Position numbers and translations under genes: made by a program. Below are positions 1 to 8,248 of a DNA stretch of 64,000 nt, one piece after another (the first letter of the stretch is position 1; each line of letters opens with the position of its first letter). Source of the stretch: DASWNP01 sp036399175 (GTDB lineage Bacteria > Acidobacteriota > Blastocatellia > Pyrinomonadales > Pyrinomonadaceae); NCBI GenBank assembly GCA_036399175.1, contig DASWNP010000063.1:62001-126000 (forward strand). The letters are read 5' to 3'. Below the pieces are notes generated by a model. That model did not search any database. It saw only the letters and a program-made list of their open reading frames with translations, and was not told the origin of the DNA.

Positions 1-1125
1 ACCGTCGAAGTCCGAGCCGAGGCCGACGTAATCGACGCCCGCAACTTTTGCCACGTGGTCGATGTGGTCGATGAGCACGGAGAGCGGCGTCGGCGGCAGA
101 GGGTTAGCGGCGAGCAGTTTGTTGGTCTCTTCTTCGAGGCGCTTGGGGTCGTCTTTGAAGCGGGCGTTGAGCGCATCGGTCTGCGGCTTGAGTCGCTCGG
201 TGCGCGCCCGCTGCGCGTCGTAGGCTTTCTGGTCGAGGAAGACCGGGTAGAAGTTTATCATCACGACGCCGCCGTTTCGGGCGATGCGGCGCAGCAGCTC
301 GTCCGGGATATTGCGTCGATGGTTCGAGAAGGCGCGGGCGGAAGAGTGCGAGGCGATGACGGGCGCACGCGTGATGTCGAGCACGTCGTTCATCGTCTTG
401 TCGGAGACGTGCGAGATGTCTATGAACATGCCGAGACGGTTCATCTCGGCGACGACTTCTTTGCCGAAATCCGAGAGGCCGTTGTGACGTGAATCGTCGC
501 AGCAGGCATCAGCCCAGTCGTTCGTGTTGTTGTGCGTGAGCGTCATGTAGCGGACGCCGAGGCGGTAGAAGTCGCGCAGGGCGGCCAGAGAGTTCTCAAT
601 CGCATGTCCGCCCTCGATGCCCATCAGCGCGGCGACTTTCCGCTCGCGCTTGGCGCGACGAATGTCTGCGACCGAGACGGCCATCGAGATGCTCTCGGGA
701 TGACGCTCGGCGGCGCGGAAGACCTGGTCAATCATGTCGAGCGCGCGACGCGCCGAGCCGCCCTCCTTCGCGTACTTCCTATCGACGTAGATGGAGAAAA
801 ACTCGCCCGTGATGCCGCCCTGCTTCATGCGCGCGATGTCGGTGTGATACTTGCCCTGAGAGGGCGTGCCGAGGTCGTAATCGTCGTCAACCATCATCGA
901 AGTGATGTCGTTGTGTCCATCGACGATGATGGCCTTGCGATGAATCTCCAGAGCGCGCTTCCAGAGTCGCTCGTCGCGCGGCGGCGACTGGACGGCAGGG
1001 GGCGCGCTGGCCGTCGAGCTGTTTTGCGCGCTGCCGGTCGGGGAAGTCTGCGCCGGGGCGTTCGCGGCAGAGAGAGTAAGCAGAACCAGGCAAACGAGCA
1101 GCATGAGCGAAGAGCTTTTTTTCAT
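1..1125 (-). CDS. Membrane dipeptidase (peptidase family M19), C-terminus outside the window
   Basis: Secreted zinc dipeptidase of the renal-dipeptidase family, expected to cut dipeptides in the periplasm or at the cell surface. The reading frame has no stop before base 1, so only the first 375 residues are present. Residues 1-25 form a signal peptide (MKKSS, then a Leu-rich core, then a small-residue cleavage region). A Ser/Pro/Ala-rich linker runs to about residue 50. The M19 zinc ligand motif DGHND covers residues 69-73. Further family motifs follow in order: GIEGGHAIEN, LTHNNTNDWAD, DISHVSD and ASHSSARA. The visible part ends in GLGSDFDG, also an M19 block. The start is the ATG at the head of the signal peptide. 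Confident in the family; the natural substrate is unknown. Confidence 0.9.
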   Translation of the reverse strand, partial: MKKSSSLMLLVCLVLLTLSAANAPAQTSPTGSAQNSSTASAPPAVQSPPRDERLWKRALEIHRKAIIVDGHNDITSMMVDDDYDLGTPSQGKYHTDIARMKQGGITGEFFSIYVDRKYAKEGGSARRALDMIDQVFRAAERHPESISMAVSVADIRRAKRERKVAALMGIEGGHAIENSLAALRDFYRLGVRYMTLTHNNTNDWADACCDDSRHNGLSDFGKEVVAEMNRLGMFIDISHVSDKTMNDVLDITRAPVIASHSSARAFSNHRRNIPDELLRRIARNGGVVMINFYPVFLDQKAYDAQRARTERLKPQTDALNARFKDDPKRLEEETNKLLAANPLPPTPLSVLIDHIDHVAKVAGVDYVGLGSDFDG

Positions 1126-1270
1126 AACGCTATCCGAATCCTTCTGGTTAGATTGCACGCGACGAGAGCCCGCATATTCTACGCCAGCGCGGCCTCGCCT
1201 GTCAGTCGTCCGAACCGAAAGCCCGGACAAATCCTTGCCGCCCGCGCCGCTTTCTGATACACAGAACGAC

Positions 1271-1376
1271 TGAAAAGCAAGTGGGAAGGATGAAGGCGGA
1301 AGGCGGAAAGTCTATCAAGTGGCTTGAACGGTCTTCTCTTCATCCTTCCGCCTTCCTATTTCATCCTTGCTTTTCA
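1271..1376. repeat. Word-built inverted repeat, copy A
   Basis: Arms 1271-1310 and 1338-1376 are runs of the purine word GGAAGG/ATGAAGG on the left and its complement on the right. The outermost 11 bases (1271-1281 and 1366-1376) pair perfectly. The right arm ends where the Shine-Dalgarno sequence of the PilZ gene begins. One of about 20 such repeats in the window. Confidence 0.8.
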
Positions 1377-1389
1377 AAGGAGTCCCGAC

Positions 1390-1770
1390 ATGAGTAGTAA
1401 CTTTCCGAACGAGCAGCGAACCGGGCCGCGTTATCCGGTGAGTTTGCCGGTGCGCGCAGAGTGGGACGACGAGGCGTCGGGCGACCACGTCGTCATCGAC
1501 GGCGAGACGGAGAACATCGGGCCCGAAGGAACGCTCGTACATCTGCGGCAGCTACCGGACGTGGGCAGCCGAGTGCAGCTCGTCGTGCTCGACGGGGAGA
1601 GATACAGAATCCAGGCGGTGGCCGAGGTGCTGCGCATCGAGCGCAATCCCGGACACCCGCTCGCCGCCCTTCAGCTCATCAGCGCGCTCGACGAATGGCG
1701 CGGGCTCGTCTGGGAGCCCTCCGCCCTGCTCGTCAACGTGAGAGACGAAGACGACTACGACGACTACTAG
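1390..1770 (+). CDS. PilZ domain protein
   Basis: A 126-residue single-domain protein. PilZ domains bind cyclic di-GMP. The two binding motifs are recognisable: RTGPR (RxxxR) at residues 10-14, and NIGPEG about 30 residues later, in the place of the usual (D/N)xSxxG, with Gly instead of Ser at the third position. The C-terminus is acidic (EDDYDDY). The start chosen is the ATG preceded by AAAGGAG, 7 bases upstream; an in-frame ATG further upstream lies inside the inverted repeat and has no ribosome binding site. The two GGDEF proteins in the window (11.5 and 55.6 kb) could make its ligand, though they are not linked to it. The Ser-to-Gly change leaves binding uncertain. Confidence 0.75.
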   Translation: MSSNFPNEQRTGPRYPVSLPVRAEWDDEASGDHVVIDGETENIGPEGTLVHLRQLPDVGSRVQLVVLDGERYRIQAVAEVLRIERNPGHPLAALQLISALDEWRGLVWEPSALLVNVRDEDDYDDY

Positions 1771-1780
1771 ATTCCGAGTG

Positions 1781-3154
1781 ATGGTCAAGGGCGAAGCAGG
1801 AGCGAAGGCTTTGGCTGAAGATAAGGCTGAGCGAAAAGAGGTGGTCAAGGAGGCGGCGCAGACGGCGGCGACGGCGGCAGCCGAAGCCACTTGGCCGCAG
1901 ACGCGCGCCATCCTGCGCGTCATCTTCATCGCGCTCTCGGTGGCAGCCGTCATCTGGATGCTCTACGCGCTTCAAGGTGTCCTGCTCCTGGTCATCCTCT
2001 CAATCTTCTTCGCCTACCTGATTGCGCCACTCGTCCAGCTCGTCCACCGTCCATTCATCCTGCGCGGGCAGGAGCGCACCATGCCGCGCGCCGTCGCCAT
2101 CGGCATCGTCTACATTGTTCTCTTCGGTTCATTCGTGCTGACGGTCTACCTGCTGATGCCGCTCCTGAGCAGGCAGATTGGAGAGTTTGCCGAGCAGGCT
2201 CCGAGATACCTCACGAACGCGCGGCTTCGCGCTCAGAGCCTGAATCAGCTCTACGAGCGTTTGAGTTTGCCGCCGGCTATCAGAGAAGCTGCGAACAAGA
2301 CGGTCACACGCGTGCTCGAAGCTGTCGGGGAATACACGACGGGGCAGGGCTTTCAGGGCTTCCTCTCCATGCTCGGCTATCTGCCCTGGCTCGTCCTCGT
2401 CCCGATTCTGGGCTTCTTCCTCCTGAAAGACGCCGACAGCTTTCGCCGCTCGGCGCTTCACATGCTCCCGCGCGGGCGCATTCGCTGGCGCGGCGACGAG
2501 CTTTTCCAGGACATCAACTCCACTCTCGCCGCATACATCCGCGCGCAGCTCATCGCCTGCCTGCTCATCGGCACAATCTGCGCCATCGGCTTCGCCCTCA
2601 TCGGCGTGCCCTACGCGCTCGTGCTCGGAGTGGTGGCGGGGCTTCTGGAGTTCATCCCTCTGGTCGGGCCGCTACTCGTCGCCATCATCGTCGTCTCGGT
2701 GGCGAGCTTCTATTCGGTCGGGCAGGTCGTCGGCGTCATCCTGTTTCTCTTCGTCCTGCGCATCATCCACGACTACGTCACCTATCCGCGCATCATCGGC
2801 TCAGGCATACACCTGCACCCGCTCGCCGTCATCCTCGCCATCCTGAGCGGGCATGAGCTGGCCGGAGTGGCCGGAATCTTCCTCGCCATCCCCGTCGTCG
2901 CCATCATCACCGTCACCTACCGGCACTGGCTCGAACATCGCGGCAGCGCAGGTCTCGTCGCAGACCTCTTGAAACCAGCCGAACAGGTTGTCACCGCCCC
3001 GGCTTCGACCGACGTGCAGACCGCGCCGCCCCCTGAGACGCCGCCGACAGCAGCGACGCCGCCACCGGCGACGCCTCCGCCGACAACATCGCCCGCTAAG
3101 CGAGCGACGCCCATCCCTGAGACTTCGCCGCAGCCCTCGCCGACCGACGCCTGA
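1781..3154 (+). CDS. AI-2E family transporter (YhhT/PerM-like permease)
   Basis: Polytopic inner-membrane protein of 457 residues from the AI-2E transporter family, whose members export small molecules or ions; the true substrate is unknown here. An Ala/Glu/Lys-rich N-terminal tail of about 45 residues precedes paired membrane segments near 45-95 and 105-130. A soluble helical stretch (about 140-205) follows, then the conserved C-terminal membrane block with GLLEFIPLVGPLL and the DYVTYPRIIGSGIHLHPL motif typical of the family. About 55 residues at the C-terminus are Pro/Thr/Ala-rich and probably disordered. Start ATG 1781 is immediately preceded by an in-frame GTG (1778) that could also serve. 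It begins 10 bases after the PilZ stop, so the two may be cotranscribed. Confidence 0.85.
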   Translation: MVKGEAGAKALAEDKAERKEVVKEAAQTAATAAAEATWPQTRAILRVIFIALSVAAVIWMLYALQGVLLLVILSIFFAYLIAPLVQLVHRPFILRGQERTMPRAVAIGIVYIVLFGSFVLTVYLLMPLLSRQIGEFAEQAPRYLTNARLRAQSLNQLYERLSLPPAIREAANKTVTRVLEAVGEYTTGQGFQGFLSMLGYLPWLVLVPILGFFLLKDADSFRRSALHMLPRGRIRWRGDELFQDINSTLAAYIRAQLIACLLIGTICAIGFALIGVPYALVLGVVAGLLEFIPLVGPLLVAIIVVSVASFYSVGQVVGVILFLFVLRIIHDYVTYPRIIGSGIHLHPLAVILAILSGHELAGVAGIFLAIPVVAIITVTYRHWLEHRGSAGLVADLLKPAEQVVTAPASTDVQTAPPPETPPTAATPPPATPPPTTSPAKRATPIPETSPQPSPTDA

Positions 3155-3180
3155 CTTCGATGTTTACAGACCGAACCTAA

Positions 3181-3417
3181 GAAGCTGTTTGGAAAACGGG
3201 AGTTTTATGTCCCGTTAGGGACAACATGAAAATAGCCCAGCGATTTATCGCTGGGACGAAGAGCGCATCTGCTGTCTCAGTCCCGTAGGGACGACTGAAC
3301 CTGACTCAGCCGTCCCTACGGGACTGAGCAACACGACTGCTTGGTGTCCCAGCGATAAATCGCTGGGCTATTTTCGAAAGTCCCTTCCGGGACTTTTCAG
3401 ATAGATTCTCAGACTGA
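3181..3417. repeat. Composite palindrome between convergent genes
   Basis: A nested palindrome between the permease and carA, which converge here. Outer arms 3228-3257 and 3346-3375 are 30-base perfect inverted copies; each arm is itself a small hairpin (CCCAGCGA, TTTA loop, TCGCTGGG). Inner arms 3276-3293 and 3311-3328 are 18-base perfect copies built around GTCCCTACGGGAC. Flanking GTCCC/GGGAC boxes lie at about 3210-3222 and 3381-3393. It may terminate both transcripts. A shorter relative lies at 46314-46344. Confidence 0.85.
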
Positions 3418-3424
3418 AGAATTT

Positions 3425-4537
3425 TTATACTTTCGCGTGCGTTTGTTCGAGCAGACGGATGAAGCGTTGGAAGTGGTGCGCGGCGTCGTGCGGGCCGGGG
3501 GCGGCCTCCGGGTGGTATTGGACGGAGAAGACGGGCAGACGCTTGTGGCGCATGCCCTCGACGCAGTTGTCGTTGAGATTGATGTGCGTGACTTCGACTT
3601 CGGGCGGGAGACTTTCGGCATCGACGGCGAAGCCGTGATTGTGCGAGGTGATTTCGACCTTGCCCGTCTCCTGGTCTTGGACGGGCTGGTTGCCGCCGCG
3701 ATGTCCGAAGGGCAGCTTGTAAGTCGTGCCGCCGAAGGCGCGCCCGAGAAGCTGATGACCGAAGCAGATGCCGAACGTCGGGAGTCCTGACTCGACGACG
3801 CGGCGAATCTCTTCGACGACGCGCGTCATCGAAGCCGGGTCGCCCGGCCCGTTCGAGAGATAGATGCCGTCGGGCTTCAAGGCGACGACTTCCGAGGCGG
3901 GCGTCGAGGCCGGGACGACCGTCACACGACAGCCCAAACGCGCAAGCTCCCTCAGCGAGTTCATCTTGACGCCGAAGTCGTAGCAGACGACGCGGAAACG
4001 CTCCGCGCCCTCAGCCGCCACCTCGTAGACGTGCGGCGTCGTCACCGCGCTCGCAAGCTCCCTGCCCTCCATCGGCGTCGAACGCCGAGCCTTCTCAAGC
4101 AAGCTCGCTTCGTCCAAATCGACGGTCGAGATGCAGGCGCGCATCGCTCCCTTGTCGCGTATGTGTCGCACCAGCGCCCGCGTATCGACGTGGTCGATAG
4201 CGACAATCTTCCAGCGCTTCAGGTAATCGGCCAGAGATTCCTCCGCGCGCCAGCTCGAAGTCGTCCGGCTCGCCTCGCGCACCACGAACCCTTCGACCCA
4301 AGGACGCCCCGATTCCTCGTCCGCGCGGTTGACGCCGTAATTGCCTATGAGCGGATATGTCATGCACACAATCTGCCCCGCGTACGAAGGGTCGGTCAAA
4401 ACCTCCTGATAGCCCGACATCGAAGTGTTGAAGACCATCTCCCCGCACGATTCGCCCTCCGCGCCCCACGAGCGACCCCGAAAGCTCCGACCATCTTCGA
4501 GCACGAGCAGCGCCGGCTTTGAATTGTTCGTCGTCAT
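3425..4537 (-). CDS. carA: Carbamoyl-phosphate synthase small subunit (glutaminase)
   Basis: Hydrolyses glutamine and passes ammonia to the large subunit CarB for carbamoyl phosphate, the precursor of arginine and pyrimidines. Full length at 370 residues. The N-terminal CPSase small-chain domain (to about 150) includes the block FNTSMSGYQEVLTDPSYAGQ. The C-terminal class I amidotransferase domain has the nucleophile Cys258 in GICFGHQ (usually GICLGHQ) and the pair His342/Glu344 in QYHPE. YLSNGPGDP and SHNHGFAV are also family blocks. The ATG overlaps the stop of the PIN toxin gene (ATGA), so its translation is probably coupled to that gene. carB is not in the window. Confidence 0.95.
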   Translation of the reverse strand: MTTNNSKPALLVLEDGRSFRGRSWGAEGESCGEMVFNTSMSGYQEVLTDPSYAGQIVCMTYPLIGNYGVNRADEESGRPWVEGFVVREASRTTSSWRAEESLADYLKRWKIVAIDHVDTRALVRHIRDKGAMRACISTVDLDEASLLEKARRSTPMEGRELASAVTTPHVYEVAAEGAERFRVVCYDFGVKMNSLRELARLGCRVTVVPASTPASEVVALKPDGIYLSNGPGDPASMTRVVEEIRRVVESGLPTFGICFGHQLLGRAFGGTTYKLPFGHRGGNQPVQDQETGKVEITSHNHGFAVDAESLPPEVEVTHINLNDNCVEGMRHKRLPVFSVQYHPEAAPGPHDAAHHFQRFIRLLEQTHAKV

Positions 4538-4980
4538 ATTTCGCCGAGATTGAAGAAATCAGCGCCCGACTTCAAGCGCAGGTTACAGAAGCGTTTAATC
4601 TTCTCGAAATCCCTCACGTTGTCAGTCACAACCAGCGCACCCGCGCGGCGGGCGGTTGTCGCAATCAGCACGTCACGAATTATACGATGCTGCTCGCCTT
4701 TAGGCATACGCGGCGCAAGTCCTCTCGCCTTCGACTTCAAACCGCGCAACAGCGAATTAAGCACTTTGCCCGCCAGCCACCAATCTTCGCCCGTCGGCAC
4801 GAGCAGACGGTTCTCCTTCTCATAGGCGCGCCGGACAGCATTCAGCCTTTGCAGGTCAGACTTATCGACAGCGCCGGCAGTCAGCTCCTGAATAACCACT
4901 GCCGATAAAACAAAACCGGCAGGAAACTTTGCCGGTTTGTACGCAATGAAAATTGAAGTATCGAAGGTGACTTTAGACAT
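4534..4980 (-). CDS. PIN domain ribonuclease toxin (VapC-like)
   Basis: PIN domain protein of 148 residues, the usual size for a VapC-type toxin, which cleaves RNA with a magnesium-bound acidic cluster. Candidate catalytic acids are Asp7 (TFDTS), Glu32 (VIQEL), Asp103 (IIRDVLIA) and Asp120/Asp124 (VTDNVRDF), in the order expected for the fold. The start ATG overlaps the stop of the upstream antitoxin candidate (TAATG), the classic layout of a type II toxin-antitoxin pair. At the other end its TGA overlaps the carA ATG. The frame stays open upstream for 18 codons, but those codons overlap the antitoxin gene. Confidence 0.82.
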   Translation of the reverse strand: MSKVTFDTSIFIAYKPAKFPAGFVLSAVVIQELTAGAVDKSDLQRLNAVRRAYEKENRLLVPTGEDWWLAGKVLNSLLRGLKSKARGLAPRMPKGEQHRIIRDVLIATTARRAGALVVTDNVRDFEKIKRFCNLRLKSGADFFNLGEI

Positions 4981-5264
4981 TACTCTCGGTCGAATTTCCC
5001 GAACCTGTCGCGCTTTGAATAGGTGTTTTCCCAAACGCGCGACAACAGCTCATTAGCCTTCAGAATCTCTTCACTCTCAGGCGCAGGCGTCGCAGGATTG
5101 CGTTTGCGCCCGGAGACAGATTTTCCTGCTCCATTATTGTTGCGTCCGGCCGGAATCGTAGAACTCTCGCTTCCCCAAACCAGCGTAACGCCTGAAGGGT
5201 TGCGCTTAGGGCGTGACGCGGAGTTTTTCACCCTCTTTTTTGAAGCGGTTTTACCTGACGACAT
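4980..5264 (-). CDS. Putative antitoxin of the PIN toxin, unrecognised family
   Basis: A 94-residue basic protein directly upstream of the PIN gene, overlapping it by one base. I do not recognise a known antitoxin DNA-binding domain. The first 60 residues are rich in Lys, Arg, Ser and Asn and look disordered. The last 33 (from about ESEEILKANELL, with SRVWENTY) should form an amphipathic helix, the kind of segment antitoxins use to wrap a PIN toxin. The antitoxin role is inferred from position, size and the TAATG coupling. The pair was probably acquired in front of carA, because carA does not normally have these neighbours. Confidence 0.6.
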   Translation of the reverse strand: MSSGKTASKKRVKNSASRPKRNPSGVTLVWGSESSTIPAGRNNNGAGKSVSGRKRNPATPAPESEEILKANELLSRVWENTYSKRDRFGKFDRE

Positions 5265-5337
5265 AGCTCCCTCGCGTTCGCATGACTGACAAAATATAGC
5301 ACGATGCTCAAGCGCGGGCGATGCAAGTTTATTTGCA

Positions 5338-6630
5338 TTATGCCTGCGAGCGGAGAAACTGCTGGGCTTCGTTGAGCCAGTGTTTTTCGGCGCGATACTT
5401 GTAGGCGGGCGAGGTTTGGACGGCTTCGATGCAGGCTCGCATGGACTGTGCGGCCTCGCGCTGCCGACCCATCCCGGCCAGCGCGCGCCCCATCAGGTAG
5501 AGCCCTTCGGGGTCGAGCCGGCGCTGGTCGAGGAAGCGCTCCAGCGCGTCGTGCGCGTCGGCGAACTGCGAGGCGGCGAGGTAGGTCGCGCCTATCTCGC
5601 GCCAGATTTCGTGCTGCGCGTGGGCAGAGTCGCGCGCGACGACCTGCTCGAAATGCCCGACGGCATCGGGCAGACGATTCTCGGTGCGCGCGATGCGGCC
5701 AAGCTGAAAGTGTGCGTCGATTTCGTCGGGGTCTATCTCAACGGCGCGCTCGAAACGCTTGCGCGCTTCGTCCAGCTCCTTGCGCTGAAGGTGTATGAGG
5801 CCGAGGTTGTAGTGCGCGGAGGCGTCGGCCGGGTTGAGCGTGGCGGCTTCGAGGTTCTGCCGGAAGGCTGCGCGCGCGCGTTGCCCCTTCGCCGCCTCGC
5901 CGATGTAGCCGCGCAGGATGAAGAAGAGGAACAGAAGCAACAGAAACGGCAGACTCAGCAGAGCCCCGAAGAGCAAGACGAATAGAGGCGAGGCGAAGAA
6001 CATGACGCCGAGCGCAATGAAGACCACGAGCAGCGAGCGCAGCCAAGAGAGTCGGAACACCTCGCGCACCGCCACGACTGCCCAGGGCGCGAACAGAAAG
6101 AGCGGGTGAAGCAGGAGCAGCAGGAACATCTTCGGCAGCGCCGCGCTCATCAGTTGACGGTCGGCCTCGCCGGGCCCCTCGGGCGGCAGGTTGCGCAGCA
6201 GCTCCATGATGGTGTTGGCGGCAGCCCGCGTCTCGGCCTCGAAGCCCGTCAGGCGCGCGGCGACGGCCAGAGGGAGCGCGGCGAGGCTCGCCGCCGCGAG
6301 CGCGTAGAAGACGGTCGCCGCCGTCGTGCCGTACTCCTGCCGCAGAATCAGGCCGAAGCTTGCGCGCCGGTCGAACAGATTCGCCAGCAGCACGCAGACC
6401 GGCACGAAGAAGAGCCCGAGCAGCACGAGCACCCCGGCTGAGCCGACGAGCGCATCGAGCGGGGCGAGCGCGCCGGACGCGTTCGGCCACTGCGTATAAA
6501 GCGCGTAAGCGCCGTGAACGAGCAGCGCCACGAGCGACGCCTGCGCGAGCGTCGCGCGCTCGCGCACCTCCGCGAAGCCTCGCGCGGGCGAGTAGAACAT
6601 CAACAACAATGGACGTAGCCAGTGGCTCAT
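5338..6630 (-). CDS. Yip1-like membrane protein with C-terminal TPR repeats
   Basis: A 430-residue protein. The N-terminal 240 residues carry about five hydrophobic segments. The opening (RPLLLMFYSPARGFAEVRER) resembles the start of bacterial Yip1-domain proteins. From about residue 255 the chain changes to tetratricopeptide repeats: NPADASAHYNLGLIHLQRKE, DPDEIDAHFQLGRIARTENR and further copies to about 400. TPRs bind other proteins, so this could be a membrane-anchored scaffold; the partner is unknown. The ATG at 6630 is chosen; a TTG lies one codon upstream. The gene follows lepB on the same strand across an inverted repeat (copy B). Confidence 0.72.
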   Translation of the reverse strand: MSHWLRPLLLMFYSPARGFAEVRERATLAQASLVALLVHGAYALYTQWPNASGALAPLDALVGSAGVLVLLGLFFVPVCVLLANLFDRRASFGLILRQEYGTTAATVFYALAAASLAALPLAVAARLTGFEAETRAAANTIMELLRNLPPEGPGEADRQLMSAALPKMFLLLLLHPLFLFAPWAVVAVREVFRLSWLRSLLVVFIALGVMFFASPLFVLLFGALLSLPFLLLLFLFFILRGYIGEAAKGQRARAAFRQNLEAATLNPADASAHYNLGLIHLQRKELDEARKRFERAVEIDPDEIDAHFQLGRIARTENRLPDAVGHFEQVVARDSAHAQHEIWREIGATYLAASQFADAHDALERFLDQRRLDPEGLYLMGRALAGMGRQREAAQSMRACIEAVQTSPAYKYRAEKHWLNEAQQFLRSQA

Positions 6631-6640
6631 CAATCAATCA

Positions 6641-6834
6641 AGTAAGCAGTGAGCGGTAAGCAGTGAGCAGTTGTTCGGCTGGCGTGTCGAAGCGTTGCCG
6701 ACGTGGAGCGTGTCAAGACGCTCGCTCCTGTTTTCAAACTGCTCGCCGCGCACTTCTTATCACTTCTTACCGTTTCTCACTCTGCTCAACGCTCACGGTT
6801 TAGTCTGCTCACTGCTCACCGCTCACTGCTCACT
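6641..6834. repeat. Word-built inverted repeat, copy B
   Basis: Arms 6641-6670 and 6805-6834 match at 28 of 30 bases; the word is GTGAGCAG/GTAAGCAG. They are separated by about 134 bases, the widest spacing in the family. The right arm runs into the lepB gene and encodes its last codons (Ser-Glu-Gln-stop). Confidence 0.85.
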
Positions 6835-7518
6835 CTCTTCTTCTTCGCCCGACGCGCGCGGCGCGCCCTGCGGGACTTCCGGGTAGTCGGTTTCGTGCGA
6901 GATGAGGCTGGCCTCCGTGAGTGGCCAGTAGCGAAAGAGAGCCTTACCGTAGATGTACTTGGCGGGGACGAGTCCCCAGCTTCTCGAATCGTAGGAATTG
7001 TCGCGGTTGTCGCCCATCACGAAGTAGTAGTGCTGCTTGACATAGGTGGGCGCGATGTTGGCGTGCGCGGCGTTGAGATGCGGGTCGAGATAGGGCTCGG
7101 GCAGCTCACGACCGTTGATGAGAATGCGCCCGTCTCTGACTTCCACCGACTCGCCCGGCAGACCGATGACGCGCTTGATGTAGCTCTTGTCCGGGTCGTT
7201 CGGATACCAGAAGACGACGATGTCGCCGCGCGAGAGAGGCGGCAGCCCGTAGTAGACGAGCTTGTTGACGAAGATTCTCTCGCCGTCGTGCAGGCGCGGC
7301 AGCATCGAAGTGCCTTCGACTTTGACGGGCTGGACGATGAAGACGACCGTCAGCGCCGCAATCATCAGGGCGAAGATGAGGTCGCGCACAAGGAGGCGCG
7401 TCTCCGACCAGAAGTGCTTGCGCGATTCCACGTCGGGGCGATGAATCTCTATATCGCGGTCGTCTTCGACGTGGATGCCGCCAAAGACAGGCTCGCGCCT
7501 GATATTTCTTTTAAACAT
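6823..7518 (-). CDS. lepB: Signal peptidase I
   Basis: Inner-membrane serine protease that removes signal peptides from exported proteins. It has 231 residues. One membrane segment covers about residues 46-63, after a 40-residue cytoplasmic tail that is longer than in minimal forms. Catalytic Ser71 lies in EGTSMLP and the general-base Lys115 in YIKRVIGLPGE. Box E (GDNRDNSYDSRSWG) is complete. The C-terminus is acidic and ends in codons that belong to an inverted repeat. The neighbouring HU gene starts divergently. Confidence 0.95.
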   Translation of the reverse strand: MFKRNIRREPVFGGIHVEDDRDIEIHRPDVESRKHFWSETRLLVRDLIFALMIAALTVVFIVQPVKVEGTSMLPRLHDGERIFVNKLVYYGLPPLSRGDIVVFWYPNDPDKSYIKRVIGLPGESVEVRDGRILINGRELPEPYLDPHLNAAHANIAPTYVKQHYYFVMGDNRDNSYDSRSWGLVPAKYIYGKALFRYWPLTEASLISHETDYPEVPQGAPRASGEEEESEQ

Positions 7519-7657
7519 AAACTCTCTTCGCTCTCAGCGAGTATCAACCGAGCTTGCGCATTGGAGCGCGCCTGAACCGCAGTTTTCGAGGTTAGCCGCC
7601 CGCCGCGCGCTTTGTCAACGCGCTTCGCCGGGCGTCGCAGGACTTAGGGCGGCGTGC

Positions 7658-7687
7658 TTGACAGGCTTCGTCGCGCGTCTCTATTAT
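7658..7687 (+). promoter_or_regulatory. Sigma-70-type promoter of the HU gene
   Basis: TTGACA at 7658-7663 and TATTAT at 7682-7687, 18 bases apart. This predicts a start near 7694 and a leader of about 75 bases before the GTG of the HU gene. Confidence 0.7.
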
Positions 7688-7770
7688 CGCCACGTCAAGC
7701 ATTTGCAATTCTTCGAGTTAAGTCCCATCCCGAACGAGTTCCTGAAGCCGAAACGGAGGCAGCGAAAAGC

Positions 7771-8094
7771 GTGATTAAACTCGACATCGTCAACCGCGTG
7801 GCCGAGCGCACCGGCGTACCTAAGATGAAAGCCGAGCAGGCGGTGGATGCCCTCTTTCACTCGATGAAGGAAGCGCTCGCGCGCGGCGAGCGCATCGAGC
7901 TGCGCGGCTTCGGCGTCTTCGTCGTCAAGCCACGCAAACGCGGCGTCGGGCGCAATCCACGTACAGGCGAAGAGGTCGCCATCCCCTCCGGCAAAACCAT
8001 CCGCTTCAAGCCCGGCAAAGAGCTTCAAGCGCACGGCTTCGACTCCGAAGACGACCATCACGAAGACGATAATGCAGTGACAAGTGACAAGTGA
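7771..8094 (+). CDS. HU/IHF family DNA-binding protein
   Basis: Small nucleoid protein (107 residues) that bends and compacts DNA as a dimer. The full HU/IHF fold is visible: helical N-terminus MIKLDIVNRVAERTG, the GERIELRGFGVF strand block, the arm with RNPRTGEEVAIPSGKTIRF, and FKPGKEL at the end. An acidic tail of about 18 residues (DSEDDHHEDDN) extends beyond the usual length, and its final codons lie in inverted repeat C. The start is GTG 7771 with GGAG about 12 bases upstream; the frame is open further upstream, but those residues have no HU similarity. Confidence 0.9.
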   Translation: MIKLDIVNRVAERTGVPKMKAEQAVDALFHSMKEALARGERIELRGFGVFVVKPRKRGVGRNPRTGEEVAIPSGKTIRFKPGKELQAHGFDSEDDHHEDDNAVTSDK

Positions 8095-8229
8095 CGAGTG
8101 ATAAGTTAAAAGCTGGTAAATGGTAAATGGTAAATGGTGAATAGAAAGAACAGTCTTTCACCATTTACCATTTACCATTTACTATTCACTTGTCTTTCTG
8201 TCTTGCTCGTCACTCGTCACTCGTCACTG
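8075..8229. repeat. Word-built inverted repeat, copy C (two nested words)
   Basis: Inner arms 8116-8140 and 8158-8182 are perfect 25-base inverted copies of the word GTAAATG. Outer arms 8075-8098 and 8206-8229 use a different word, GTGACGAG/GTGACAAG, and match at 22 of 24. The left outer arm encodes the end of the HU protein (Val-Thr-Ser-Asp-Lys). Confidence 0.88.
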
Positions 8230-8248
8230 TTCTACACGTAGCTTTCTT

